Of a stretch of DNA of 29,404 nucleotides, positions 1 through 7,853 are shown piece after piece. Made by a program: the position numbers and the translations under genes. The stretch's first letter is position 1. Every line of letters starts with the position of its first letter. Below the pieces are notes generated by a model. That model made no database searches. It was given only the letters and a program-made list of their open reading frames with translations, and had not been told where the DNA came from. Origin of the DNA: Pseudobutyrivibrio sp. UBA1225 (GTDB lineage Bacteria > Bacillota > Clostridia > Lachnospirales > Lachnospiraceae); assembly GCA_002309345.1 (NCBI GenBank), contig DBWZ01000017.1, positions 1-29,404 on the forward strand, in the 5' to 3' direction.

Positions 1-154
1 TTGCAAATCGGGAAATTTATCGACGACCGGACACCCGATAGAAGCTCCCTTGTCGAACTAAGAAAAACTAAAATTTTAGCTCAATTGTATTAGACGCCAT
101 GGGCGGCAGGGTCTAAGGAGCCGGTAGGGGGTGGACTTGGCACTGGCCCCCGGA
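1..154 (-). other. Non-coding 3' region after the EAL gene; left copy of an end element
   Basis: No gene is visible here. Read on the minus strand directly after the EAL gene stop, the stretch starts with a GC-rich piece (121-154) in which GGGGG can pair with CCCCC, but without a T-tract, so it is not a clean terminator. Then follow the perfect palindrome CTAAAATTTTAG (68-79) and TATCGGGTGTCCGG (27-40). A similar order of parts (GC-rich piece, CTAAA/TTTAG hairpin, TATCGGGTGTTCGG) follows the last gene at the right end of the window in the opposite orientation. The function is unknown. Confidence 0.4.
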
Positions 155-2440
155 TTATAGATACGTGTCTTCAAATTTTTTAACGGGTAGTGGCTTGCTA
201 AAGTAGTAACCTTGTAGGTAGTCGGCTCCAGTGCCGCTTAGGTAATCAAGCTGCTCCTTGGTTTCGACACCTTCAATGATGACCTGCATACCAAGGGCTT
301 TGGCCAAGGAGATTGTTGTGTTTATAATCTTGCGACCACGGGCCGCATTTTTGTCCATTGAAAGGAAGGCCATGTCCATCTTGAGGATGTCGGCTGGAAC
401 CTCCTTTAGCATGTTGAGAGAAGAATATCCGCTTCCAAAGTCGTCGATTTCAATATAGAATCCATACTCTTTCAGGCTGTTTAGAATCTCCAGTTGGCGC
501 TCCTTCTCTGTCATGAAAATTGACTCTGTAATCTCAAGCTTAAGCTGTCTAGGTGAAATGTTGTATTTTTCTACTAATCCGGTGAATGTTTCAATTATGT
601 CGACATAATAAAAATCTTTTACAGATATGTTCACCGAGATTGATATTTCATCACGTCCAATTGATGACCAATAAGCAAGCCTCTTGGCAGCCTGCTCCCA
701 CATATATAAATCAAGCTTGTATATATAACCTGTACGCTCTAAGAGTGGAATAAAAGATAATGGTGCAACAATTCCTTTGTCAGGATGAATCCATCTAACC
801 AAGGCTTCGCAGATCGTAACCTTGCTATCCATATTGACGACTGGCTGCAAGAACATTGCAAATTGTCCAGACTGTAAGGCCTCCTCAAACTCTCCTAGAA
901 TTTTCTGCTCGCTCATGTATTCATGGCGAAGCATGTCTCCATAGTAAGCGATTGTATTTTTGAAGCTACCTTTTATGGAATCGATTGCCAAAAATGCACC
1001 ATCGACCATTGATATAACTGGAGCTTCACGATCATAGATATCGTATACACCAAGCAGGATTGTCATACGATACTGAGCATTGTTTAAGTAATTGCTAATC
1101 TTGTTCATGCCAGTCATAAACAGCTCTTCAGTATAGCGAACCTTTGGCATAAGTACGGCAAATCTGTCGGCCTCTAGTCGTGCAAAAGCAGAACCCGGTT
1201 GAATCCTTTCTCGGATTGTATCGGCAGCTCTCACAAGAAGCTTGTCGGCCTCTTCGGCTCCAAACATATCGTTGATGAGCTTAAAACCCTTGATATTACT
1301 GCAGCACATAACATATTCGGTGTTTGGATTTTCATCAAGAAGTCTTCTGACCTCTTCGAAGAAGCTTTCACGATTCAAGGCGCCAGTTAGGCTATCGTGA
1401 GAGTTTCGATATTTCTCTTCCTCGTAAGCCAAGAAATCTCCGGTCACATCATAGAATGAAAAATAACATCCGCAATAGTATCCCTTTTTATCGTAAATCT
1501 TGTTGAAATGAACATCGAATCGGTATTCATCGCCACTAAAATTGTATATGTCGTTCCAGCTTGAGTTTGAAATAGTGTTGGTCTCACGACCAGCCTTCCA
1601 CTTACGGAAACGCTCCTCCAGAAGTCGTTTGTCACCGCTTGGACAAAACATCCTATTTGCAAACTGATTGGAGTATATACAAGTGTCGTTTTCATCGAAT
1701 GACAAAAGCGCACACTCCATCCTCTCGGTGATGGTCGTAAGCATGTATTCCACAAATGTCTTTGGATTATACATGAGTGTATAATATCCTACCACGATAG
1801 AACCAATAGCATAAAAACATAACGAAATATCTATTGGGAACGAGAAGAACAGATACAAAACATTCAGCAGTATCAAACATATAAACAATATTAATATTGA
1901 TAGATATCTGTTTCTGTGGAATCCACTAGTTAAAACAGTCTTTTTAAGGAGTATAGCAACTACAAGTGCAACCAAGATATAACAGAAAATCAAATGCACT
2001 ACATAGTAGTCGTTTATTCTAAACGCAAAGAACCATTCGTTGCTCGGTAGAGTTTGACTTTCAAGCCAAAACGCATGGTGCCATCTTGAGTTGCAAAACA
2101 GGCTGATATTGTCTGCAATGGCTATGGTCGTTGTAATCAGTGGTGCTGAGTATCCCTCATTCCAGATTTTGGTATACTGGCGAGCATAATACAAGAAAGT
2201 AATCAGAATCCAATCTACGCTAGCGAAGTAGAGACTGTATGCGAATTCAGCCTTTTCAATCACTTGGCTGGTAATGGCAAAGGTGTAAGCTATACAAGTG
2301 ATACTTGCCACCACCAACAATTGGACTATAGAAATGTTTAGCTTGTTATTTTTAATTTTGTGTTTTGTCGCGATATAAACTACAGTCGCCAGCATGATAA
2401 ACGCCGTCAACATGAAGATTAATACATGAATCCTAATCAA
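155..2440 (-). CDS. Membrane PAS-GGDEF-EAL protein, probable c-di-GMP phosphodiesterase
   Basis: 761 residues. Residues about 1-225 hold seven hydrophobic segments, like the 7TM sensor regions of signalling proteins. A PAS-like part follows (about 230-340), then a GGDEF domain (about 345-505) and an EAL domain (about 515-758). The GGDEF signature is E-A-D-R-F (423-427), so cyclase activity is unlikely; the domain may bind GTP or act as a regulator. The EAL domain looks intact: EAL (545-547), LEITES (635-640), IDDFGSGYSS (665-674), K687 and D689, E723 in EGVE, Q743 in QGYYF. I therefore expect c-di-GMP hydrolysis to pGpG at the membrane. The start is TTG at 2440, chosen because GGGGGAG lies just upstream; the first methionine further in would cut a membrane segment. 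It lies 23 bases after the pseudouridine synthase gene and is probably co-transcribed with it. Confidence 0.9.
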   Translation of the reverse strand: MIRIHVLIFMLTAFIMLATVVYIATKHKIKNNKLNISIVQLLVVASITCIAYTFAITSQVIEKAEFAYSLYFASVDWILITFLYYARQYTKIWNEGYSAPLITTTIAIADNISLFCNSRWHHAFWLESQTLPSNEWFFAFRINDYYVVHLIFCYILVALVVAILLKKTVLTSGFHRNRYLSILILFICLILLNVLYLFFSFPIDISLCFYAIGSIVVGYYTLMYNPKTFVEYMLTTITERMECALLSFDENDTCIYSNQFANRMFCPSGDKRLLEERFRKWKAGRETNTISNSSWNDIYNFSGDEYRFDVHFNKIYDKKGYYCGCYFSFYDVTGDFLAYEEEKYRNSHDSLTGALNRESFFEEVRRLLDENPNTEYVMCCSNIKGFKLINDMFGAEEADKLLVRAADTIRERIQPGSAFARLEADRFAVLMPKVRYTEELFMTGMNKISNYLNNAQYRMTILLGVYDIYDREAPVISMVDGAFLAIDSIKGSFKNTIAYYGDMLRHEYMSEQKILGEFEEALQSGQFAMFLQPVVNMDSKVTICEALVRWIHPDKGIVAPLSFIPLLERTGYIYKLDLYMWEQAAKRLAYWSSIGRDEISISVNISVKDFYYVDIIETFTGLVEKYNISPRQLKLEITESIFMTEKERQLEILNSLKEYGFYIEIDDFGSGYSSLNMLKEVPADILKMDMAFLSMDKNAARGRKIINTTISLAKALGMQVIIEGVETKEQLDYLSGTGADYLQGYYFSKPLPVKKFEDTYL

Positions 2441-2463
2441 GCAGTCTCCCCCATTCTCTCTAA

Positions 2464-3120
2464 TTAATTAGCGATTTTACTATCTAAAAAATCTTCACCT
2501 TGAGGTTTGGTAGTAAATACCACTTCCTCCCCTGTGGTTGGATGTGTGAATCCTATTGACCACGAACAAAGTGCTAAGTTTCTGCCAGTGGCAATGCCTC
2601 CATACTTGGAATCTCCTAAGATTGGAGCCGTTCGACTAGCTAACTGAATGCGAATCTGATGATGTCGGCCAGTGAAAAGCTCTATGTCTAAAAGCTTGCG
2701 GTCATCCCATCTATCAATCGTGTGATACTCTAGCTCGGCCTTTTTGGCTCTAGGATTTGTTGGTTCTACTACCTTGGACAGATTTGTACGGCTATCTTTT
2801 ACTAGATAATCAATCAGATGACCTTCCTCCGGAAACGACTCTCTGGTGATGATTGCATAATAGCGTTTCCTGAAATTACGCTGAGCAATCTGCTTTGAGA
2901 GCTTGCCTGCTATGTCCTTTGTTTTAGCAAAAACCATGACGCCTTCTACAGGCTGATCCAAACGATGAACCACATAAATCTCAGGCTTTTCGCCCTTGCC
3001 CTTAAGGTAAGTAAGGAGCTCGCTTTCCATGTCCTTCTCGCCAATCTTTTTGGTCTGCGTGGCAATTCCTGCTGGCTTGTGACAAACTATGATACTGTCA
3101 TCTTCATAAATTATCTCCAT
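2464..3120 (-). CDS. RluA-family pseudouridine synthase
   Basis: 218 residues. Converts a uridine in rRNA or tRNA to pseudouridine; the target cannot be told from the sequence. The catalytic motif is HRLDQPVEGV (aspartate in HRLD) and the second family motif is FTGRHHQIRIQLA. The opening IYEDDSIIVCHKPAGI is typical of the RluA fold. There is no S4 RNA-binding domain, so this is one of the short single-domain members. The usual HRLD-x-x-T-S-G signature is altered to Q-P-V-E-G, which occurs in a subgroup of these enzymes. It follows the response regulator gene by about 80 bases and precedes the EAL gene by 23 bases. Cytoplasmic. Confidence 0.9.
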   Translation of the reverse strand: MEIIYEDDSIIVCHKPAGIATQTKKIGEKDMESELLTYLKGKGEKPEIYVVHRLDQPVEGVMVFAKTKDIAGKLSKQIAQRNFRKRYYAIITRESFPEEGHLIDYLVKDSRTNLSKVVEPTNPRAKKAELEYHTIDRWDDRKLLDIELFTGRHHQIRIQLASRTAPILGDSKYGGIATGRNLALCSWSIGFTHPTTGEEVVFTTKPQGEDFLDSKIAN

Positions 3121-3158
3121 ACATTAGCCCCCTGTTAATATTTATTTTACCACACTTG

Positions 3159-3202
3159 AGACTTTTTGCATGACAAACTACGAAACTCCTGCAAAAAAGT
3201 CT
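3159..3202 (-). other. AT-rich inverted repeat at the 3' end of the response regulator gene
   Basis: AGACTTTTTGCA and TGCAAAAAAGTCT form a stem of about 12 pairs around a 19-base loop. One arm overlaps the stop codon of the response regulator. The stem has little GC and no T-tract of its own outside the stem, so it is at best a weak terminator or an mRNA 3' end structure. Confidence 0.35.
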
Positions 3203-3890
3203 AAACTTTAAATCGATATCCAACGCCCCAAATTGTTTCTATATACTGTGGCTTCGATGTGTTGAGTTCGATTTTCTCACGAATCTTGTTGACATGTACG
3301 GTAACTGTAGATATATCTCCAATTGATTCCTCGCCCCAAAGTGTCTCGAATAGCTGCTCCTTTGAGAAGATAACATTTGGATTCTCCGCAAGGAATGTGA
3401 GCAAATCAAATTCTTTGGCTGTGAAAATCTTTTCTTCGCCGTTAATCCAAACTCTACGGCTAGCCTTGTCAATTCTCAGGCCACGGATGCTGATTTCGTT
3501 TTTCTGGATGACTGGAGATTGAACAAGACGTTCATATCTGGCCAAGTGAGCCTTTACACGGGCAACCAGCTCACTTGGTGAAAATGGTTTGGTGATGTAA
3601 TCATCTGCGCCAAGGCCTAAGCCTCTTATCTTATCTATTTCTTCCTTTTTGGCCGTAACCATAAGGATAGGTACGTTTTTAACCTCGCGGATTCTCTTGC
3701 AAAGCTCGAATCCATCAACATTTGGAAGCATCAAATCGAGGATGTACATATCGTAATTTCCGGCTAAAGCTTTCTCTAATCCCTTTGCTCCATCTGCCTC
3801 TATATCCACTTCAAAGTTTGAAAGCTCAAGATAATCCTTTTCAAGCTCTGCGATTGATTCTTCATCTTCAATAATTAATATTCTGCTCAT
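3201..3890 (-). CDS. OmpR/PhoB-family response regulator
   Basis: 229 residues. The receiver domain (about 1-120) has the acidic pair in IIEDEES, the phosphoacceptor aspartate in YILDLMLPNVDG, the conserved threonine in MVTAKK and lysine in DDYITKPFS. A winged-helix DNA-binding domain (about 130-228) ends with the typical ETIWGVGYRFKV. It should be phosphorylated by the kinase encoded directly upstream and then bind direct repeats at target promoters. The start ATG has AGGAGG at ideal distance. The kinase stop lies 19 bases upstream, so the two genes form one operon; kinase-first order is less common than regulator-first. The stimulus is unknown. Confidence 0.93.
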   Translation of the reverse strand: MSRILIIEDEESIAELEKDYLELSNFEVDIEADGAKGLEKALAGNYDMYILDLMLPNVDGFELCKRIREVKNVPILMVTAKKEEIDKIRGLGLGADDYITKPFSPSELVARVKAHLARYERLVQSPVIQKNEISIRGLRIDKASRRVWINGEEKIFTAKEFDLLTFLAENPNVIFSKEQLFETLWGEESIGDISTVTVHVNKIREKIELNTSKPQYIETIWGVGYRFKV

Positions 3891-3909
3891 TCTAACCTCC
3901 TGATGTAGC

Positions 3910-5043
3910 CTATACTATTGGGCTCTCTTGGTATTTTCTAATAACAAAGCACATTGTTGTTCCTTCGTTTTCTTTGCTTGTGACCCAAATCTTACCACCG
4001 TGATCCTCGATGATTTTCTTGACGATAGAAAGACCGATTCCGCTGCCGCCTGCTGCAGAATTTCTAGAAGCATCTGCCCTGTAGAATCTATCAAATACAT
4101 AAGGTAAATCATGAGTCGCGATGCCTCTGCCGTTGTCAGAAATCTCTATTTGTACAAAATCTCCCACATCCTTGATAGAGATTTCTATCTTAGATGGTAC
4201 GTCAGCACGCATGTATTTAACAGAATTGCTGATGATATTGTGGATGATTCGTCCTAGCTGCTCTGGATCAGCGATTATCAAAACATCTGGATCTACAAAA
4301 TTGGAATAATCCAGACGGATATGCTGATTTTCTAAATCCATCCCTAGCTCCTCTATGCAATCTGCAAAGTAAGCATGAAGATTGAGCTTTTGGAAATTGT
4401 ACGGAATCTTGTTAGTATCAATATTAGAGTATAAAGTAAGCTCATTTATCAAGGTGTTCATTTCGTTCGCCTTGTTATAGATAGTTCGCACGTATTTGTC
4501 CCGCTTTTCTGGCGTGTCGGCCACACCATCTAGCATACCCTCAGCGTAACCCTTTATAGCCGTAATAGGTGTTTTCAAATCGTGAGCTATGTTGGAAATC
4601 AAGGCTCGCTGCTCTGCCTCGTCGTCCAGTCGATCCTTGGCATTGTTTTTGAGACGGATTCGCATGTCCTCAAAGGCGTTGCATACCTCGGACATTTCGT
4701 CTTTACCAGAAGATGCCACGCTGAAATCCAGGTTGCCTTCCTTGATGTTGTAGGCAGCAAGCTTGAGCGTCTTAAGTTGAGGTGCTACCCCTCGATAAAT
4801 CCAAACAATCATTATGATTGCAGTAAGCATCAATATTACAAGTCCGGCGAAACAAAAGTTGACTACTAGCTCGTTGAATTCACCGCTTTCATCAAAGTAC
4901 TTGCTGAACAAATTAAGCATTCTTTCGTTGATTGCTTTTTGCATGACTATGCTTTTAAGAGCCTGAACCAATATCGTAAATATTAGTACCGGCGCTATTG
5001 TTATTATAAAAAATGAAATTATTAATCTGTTTTTAAGTTTCAT
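3910..5043 (-). CDS. Membrane sensor histidine kinase
   Basis: About 377 residues starting at MKLKNRL. Two transmembrane segments (about 7-30 and 63-85) flank a short extracytoplasmic loop of some 35 residues. A HAMP-like linker follows, then HisKA with the phosphoacceptor histidine in SNIAHDLKTPITAIKGY, and an HATPase domain with N box (IIHNIISNSVKY), G1 (ISDNGRGIA) and G2 (GGSGIGLSIVKKI). The longest open frame begins at 5103, but its first 20 codons lie in a dispersed repeat (5050-5095) and read VAAKLTDEG, a known spurious translation of that repeat. GAGGGG just before 5043 supports the shorter start. Partner of the response regulator downstream. The small sensor loop suggests it senses the membrane or a small ligand. 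Confidence 0.9.
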   Translation of the reverse strand: MKLKNRLIISFFIITIAPVLIFTILVQALKSIVMQKAINERMLNLFSKYFDESGEFNELVVNFCFAGLVILMLTAIIMIVWIYRGVAPQLKTLKLAAYNIKEGNLDFSVASSGKDEMSEVCNAFEDMRIRLKNNAKDRLDDEAEQRALISNIAHDLKTPITAIKGYAEGMLDGVADTPEKRDKYVRTIYNKANEMNTLINELTLYSNIDTNKIPYNFQKLNLHAYFADCIEELGMDLENQHIRLDYSNFVDPDVLIIADPEQLGRIIHNIISNSVKYMRADVPSKIEISIKDVGDFVQIEISDNGRGIATHDLPYVFDRFYRADASRNSAAGGSGIGLSIVKKIIEDHGGKIWVTSKENEGTTMCFVIRKYQESPIV

Positions 5044-5049
5044 ATAGGT

Positions 5050-5095
5050 CCCCTCATCTGTCAGCTTCGCTGCCACCTTTCTCCCTTGGGGAAAG
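5050..5095. repeat. Dispersed Clostridia-type intergenic repeat, one copy
   Basis: Read on the minus strand, the stretch runs from CTTTCCCCAAGGGAGAAAGG through GTGGCAGCGAAGCTGACAGA to TGAGGGG. From memory this matches a short palindromic repeat found in many copies in Lachnospiraceae and Ruminococcaceae genomes, often mistranslated as KVAAKLTDEG. Here it lies directly in front of the sensor kinase start and supplies its GAGGGG ribosome binding site. No transposase is nearby, so it would be a non-autonomous element. Confidence 0.65.
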
Positions 5096-5158
5096 CTAAT
5101 CATAAATTTAAAAATGTTTTCTTCATAGGGAATTACAAAGTAGATTCCAAATAAAGTT

Positions 5159-5187
5159 AAAAAGACAGCCCCAAATCAGGGCTGTCT
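5159..5187 (-). terminator. Intrinsic terminator of metK
   Basis: A perfect nine-pair stem, AGACAGCCC with GGGCTGTCT, and a seven-base loop are followed on the minus strand by five T. It ends metK transcription, so the kinase operon downstream needs its own promoter, which must lie between about 5100 and 5158; I see no clear -35/-10 pair there. Confidence 0.9.
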
Positions 5188-5209
5188 AAATTATAGCATA
5201 AGTGTTTGA

Positions 5210-6391
5210 TTATAGATACTTCTTCAATGTATCTACTTTGTCTGTCTGCTCCCAAGGAAGCTTGACATCTGTACGACCGAAATGACCATATGCAGCTGTT
5301 GGACGATAGATTGGACGACGAAGGTCGAGCATCTTGATGATTCCTGCTGGACGAAGGTCGAAGTTCTCGCGAACGATTTCCACCAACTTGGTATCTGAAA
5401 GCTTGCCTGTGCCAAAAGTATCAACCATGATTGATGTTGGCTCTGCAACACCGATAGCATATGAAAGCTGAATCTCGCACTTGTCAGCAAGGCCAGCTGC
5501 TACGATGTTTTTGGCAACATAGCGGGCTGCGTATGCTGCTGAACGGTCTACTTTGGTGCAATCCTTTCCTGAGAATGCACCGCCGCCATGACGAGCATAT
5601 CCACCGTAAGTATCAACGATGATTTTGCGGCCTGTGAGACCTGCATCACCGTGTGGGCCACCGATAACAAAGCGACCTGTTGGATTGATGAAGAACTTGG
5701 TCTTGTCATCAATCATTTCCTTTGGAAGGACTGGATCGAATACGTATTTGCGAATATCTGCGTGAATCTGTTCCTGTGAAACATCTTCATCGTGCTGAGT
5801 TGATAATACTACAGCTTCAAGTCTGACTGGTTTGCCAGCCTCGTCATACTCTACAGAAACCTGTGTCTTTCCATCTGGACGGAGGTACGAAAGTGTACCA
5901 TCCTTGCGGACATTGGCCAGCTGAAGAGCAAGTCTATGAGCAAGAGAAATTGGGTATGGCATAAGCTCTTCTGTTTCGTTTGTGGCGAAACCAAACATCA
6001 TGCCTTGGTCACCTGCACCAGTATCTAAATCATCTGCAAGTGAGCCTTCCTTTGCCTCAAGAGCCTTGTCAACACCCATTGCAATGTCAGCGGATTGTTG
6101 ATCAAGAGCGACCATAACAGCGCAAGAGTTTCCATCGATGCCTTTCTTTCCATCGTCATAACCGATTTCAAGAAGAGTCTTGCGAACAATAGCTGGAACA
6201 TCAAGCTGAGCCTTTGTTGTGATTTCGCCTGTTACAAGAACGAATCCTGTACATGAGGCAGTCTCACAAGCTACTCTACTCATAGGATCTTCAGCTAAGC
6301 AAGCATCGAGGATGGCATCAGATACGGCATCACATACCTTATCTGGATGGCCTTCTGTTACTGACTCTGAAGTAAAAAGTAACTTTTCCAT
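5210..6391 (-). CDS. metK: S-adenosylmethionine synthase
   Basis: 393 residues, the normal length. Makes S-adenosylmethionine from methionine and ATP in the cytoplasm. The ATP and magnesium motifs are plain: TEGHPDKVCD near the N-terminus, GAGDQGMMFG in the middle and FVIGGPHGDAGLTGRKIIVD in the C-terminal half. It starts at an ATG with a modest GAGAG ribosome binding site. It is a single-gene unit with its own promoter (6445-6474) and terminator (5159-5187). I looked for a SAM riboswitch in the leader and found none of the conserved parts; the leader predicted from the promoter is only about 45 bases, too short for SAM-I. Confidence 0.98.
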   Translation of the reverse strand: MEKLLFTSESVTEGHPDKVCDAVSDAILDACLAEDPMSRVACETASCTGFVLVTGEITTKAQLDVPAIVRKTLLEIGYDDGKKGIDGNSCAVMVALDQQSADIAMGVDKALEAKEGSLADDLDTGAGDQGMMFGFATNETEELMPYPISLAHRLALQLANVRKDGTLSYLRPDGKTQVSVEYDEAGKPVRLEAVVLSTQHDEDVSQEQIHADIRKYVFDPVLPKEMIDDKTKFFINPTGRFVIGGPHGDAGLTGRKIIVDTYGGYARHGGGAFSGKDCTKVDRSAAYAARYVAKNIVAAGLADKCEIQLSYAIGVAEPTSIMVDTFGTGKLSDTKLVEIVRENFDLRPAGIIKMLDLRRPIYRPTAAYGHFGRTDVKLPWEQTDKVDTLKKYL

Positions 6392-6444
6392 TTTTTGACT
6401 CTCTTTCTATTTACTTTAGCTAAGTGGAATATCTTAGCCTCACT

Positions 6445-6474
6445 AGTATACTCCCCTTCCTCCGCTTTTAGCAA
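6445..6474 (-). promoter_or_regulatory. Probable metK promoter
   Basis: TTGCTA and TATACT are separated by 18 bases on the minus strand, giving a transcript that starts about 45 bases before the metK ATG. This reading is based only on the match to the sigma-A consensus. Confidence 0.5.
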
Positions 6475-6562
6475 GAAATATATACACATTTATATGTCTT
6501 GTGAATGATATTCTTTATCAATTGTTGATTTTACTGATATTACTTGCCAAAGAAACATTTTA

Positions 6563-6618
6563 ACAATGGAAGTTTTCAGACTTTTTTCATTGTATTTATA
6601 GTTTTATATATATATAAT
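6563..6618 (+). promoter_or_regulatory. Probable promoter of the HD-GYP gene with an upstream hairpin
   Basis: TTGTAT (6590-6595), 17 bases, then a perfect TATAAT (6613-6618). Just upstream, overlapping the -35 box, ACAATG (6563-6568) and CATTGT (6588-6593) form an interrupted inverted repeat that could be an operator. The leader to the ATG at 6687 is about 60 bases and ends with GAAGGGG. I found no c-di-GMP riboswitch signature in it. The rest of 6392-6686, between the divergent metK and HD-GYP genes, shows nothing else. Confidence 0.5.
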
Positions 6619-6686
6619 TTAATTAGTATTAGTATCCTCTAACGGGGATTCTATCGGAAACAGTGTTGTTTTGAAGGGGAAAAATA

Positions 6687-7853
6687 ATGGTTACATTAAA
6701 AGTTGATGAGTTAAAGGCTGGTATGGTTTTGGCGGAACCAGTACTTACCAAAAGAGGTCAATCTATCGCAAAAACAGGTGACAAGCTTACCACTCAGTTG
6801 ATTGCGAAGCTTCACTTTTACAAGATTGACTCTGCTACAGTTGAAGACATTGAGGATGAGAAAGAAGAGGCTCCCGCTCCAGTTGTAGAAGAACCTATAG
6901 AAGAGAAAAAACCTTCTGAACAGGAGGCAAAGGAGGCCGCTCACAGAAACGATTCTTTTTTCAGTGATCAAATCACTTATACACAGCGACTTAAGGCTTC
7001 TCCAAAATTCCAACAGTTCCAATCTGATTACGCATTGAATATCTCATTTTTAAAGGAACATCTTGAGAAAATAGCAAATGGTGAAGACGCTTCATGCACT
7101 CAGCCTTTGCTAGAAGAATGCGAATCTCTTTTCAAATCAAAGACTACCTTAGAGCTTTTTGATATGTTAAATAATATGCGCAATTTAGAGGATCCTATTT
7201 ATTCTCATTCTTTAAATGTAGCACTTATAGCTAGGAGCATTGGAAAATGGCTCAAGCTTTCCAAGGACGACTTGAATACGCTTACTTTGTGTGGTTTGCT
7301 TCACGATATTGGCAAGCTTAAAATCTCTGACGAAATTCTCGACAAGCCTGACACTCTTACTTTGGAAGAATTCGAGCAGATGAAAGAACATCCGCTCCTT
7401 GGTAAAAAGATGTTGAATGGAAAGGGCTTTGATTCAAGAATCCTCTCTGCAACTCTTCAACACCACGAGCGCAGCGACGGTTCTGGCTATCCACGAGGTC
7501 TCATGGATGATGAAATCGACGACTTCGCTGCAATCATTGCTATCGCAGATGTTTACGATGCAATGACATCAGCAAGAGCTCACCGCGATCCGCTCTGCTC
7601 ATTCCAAGTTATATCTGAATTCGAAGCAGAAGGTTTGCAGAAATACCGCACTAAATTCATTCTCACCTTCTTGGAGCGAATTGCCAACACTTACAATAAC
7701 AGCCGCGTCATCCTCAATGACGCAAAAACAGGCCGCGTGGTTTACATCAATAAGAGTAACCTTTCACGACCTGTAATTCAGCTCGACAGTGGCGAAATCA
7801 TTAATCTCGCCGACAACGTCTATCACGATATTTATATTAAATCTATACTCTAA
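6687..7853 (+). CDS. HD-GYP domain protein, probable c-di-GMP phosphodiesterase
   Basis: 388 residues. The N-terminal part (about 1-52, DELKAGMVLAEPVLTKRG) resembles the small domain often found before HD-GYP domains. Next comes an acidic, proline-rich linker (about 53-85). The HD-GYP domain (about 165-320) has H174, the HD pair in HDIGK (206-210), HHERSDGSGYP (259-269) and the conserved D in IADVYDAM. The full set of metal ligands suggests an active enzyme that cleaves c-di-GMP. The C-terminal 75 residues are less conserved. No membrane segment or receiver domain is present, so it is cytoplasmic. It converges on recD2 and the two reading frames overlap by 11 bases at their 3' ends. Confidence 0.92.
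   Translation: MVTLKVDELKAGMVLAEPVLTKRGQSIAKTGDKLTTQLIAKLHFYKIDSATVEDIEDEKEEAPAPVVEEPIEEKKPSEQEAKEAAHRNDSFFSDQITYTQRLKASPKFQQFQSDYALNISFLKEHLEKIANGEDASCTQPLLEECESLFKSKTTLELFDMLNNMRNLEDPIYSHSLNVALIARSIGKWLKLSKDDLNTLTLCGLLHDIGKLKISDEILDKPDTLTLEEFEQMKEHPLLGKKMLNGKGFDSRILSATLQHHERSDGSGYPRGLMDDEIDDFAAIIAIADVYDAMTSARAHRDPLCSFQVISEFEAEGLQKYRTKFILTFLERIANTYNNSRVILNDAKTGRVVYINKSNLSRPVIQLDSGEIINLADNVYHDIYIKSIL

Noticed and set aside
5044..5103. N-terminal extension of the sensor kinase (MISFPQGRKVAAKLTDEG)
   Set aside because: It is the translation of a dispersed repeat; a good ribosome binding site precedes the internal ATG at 5043.
6392..6450. SAM riboswitch in the metK leader
   Set aside because: None of the conserved SAM-I, SAM-II or SMK box parts could be found, and the predicted leader is too short.
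6619..6686. c-di-GMP riboswitch in the leader of the HD-GYP gene
   Set aside because: The conserved GEMM cores are missing and the leader is only about 60 bases.
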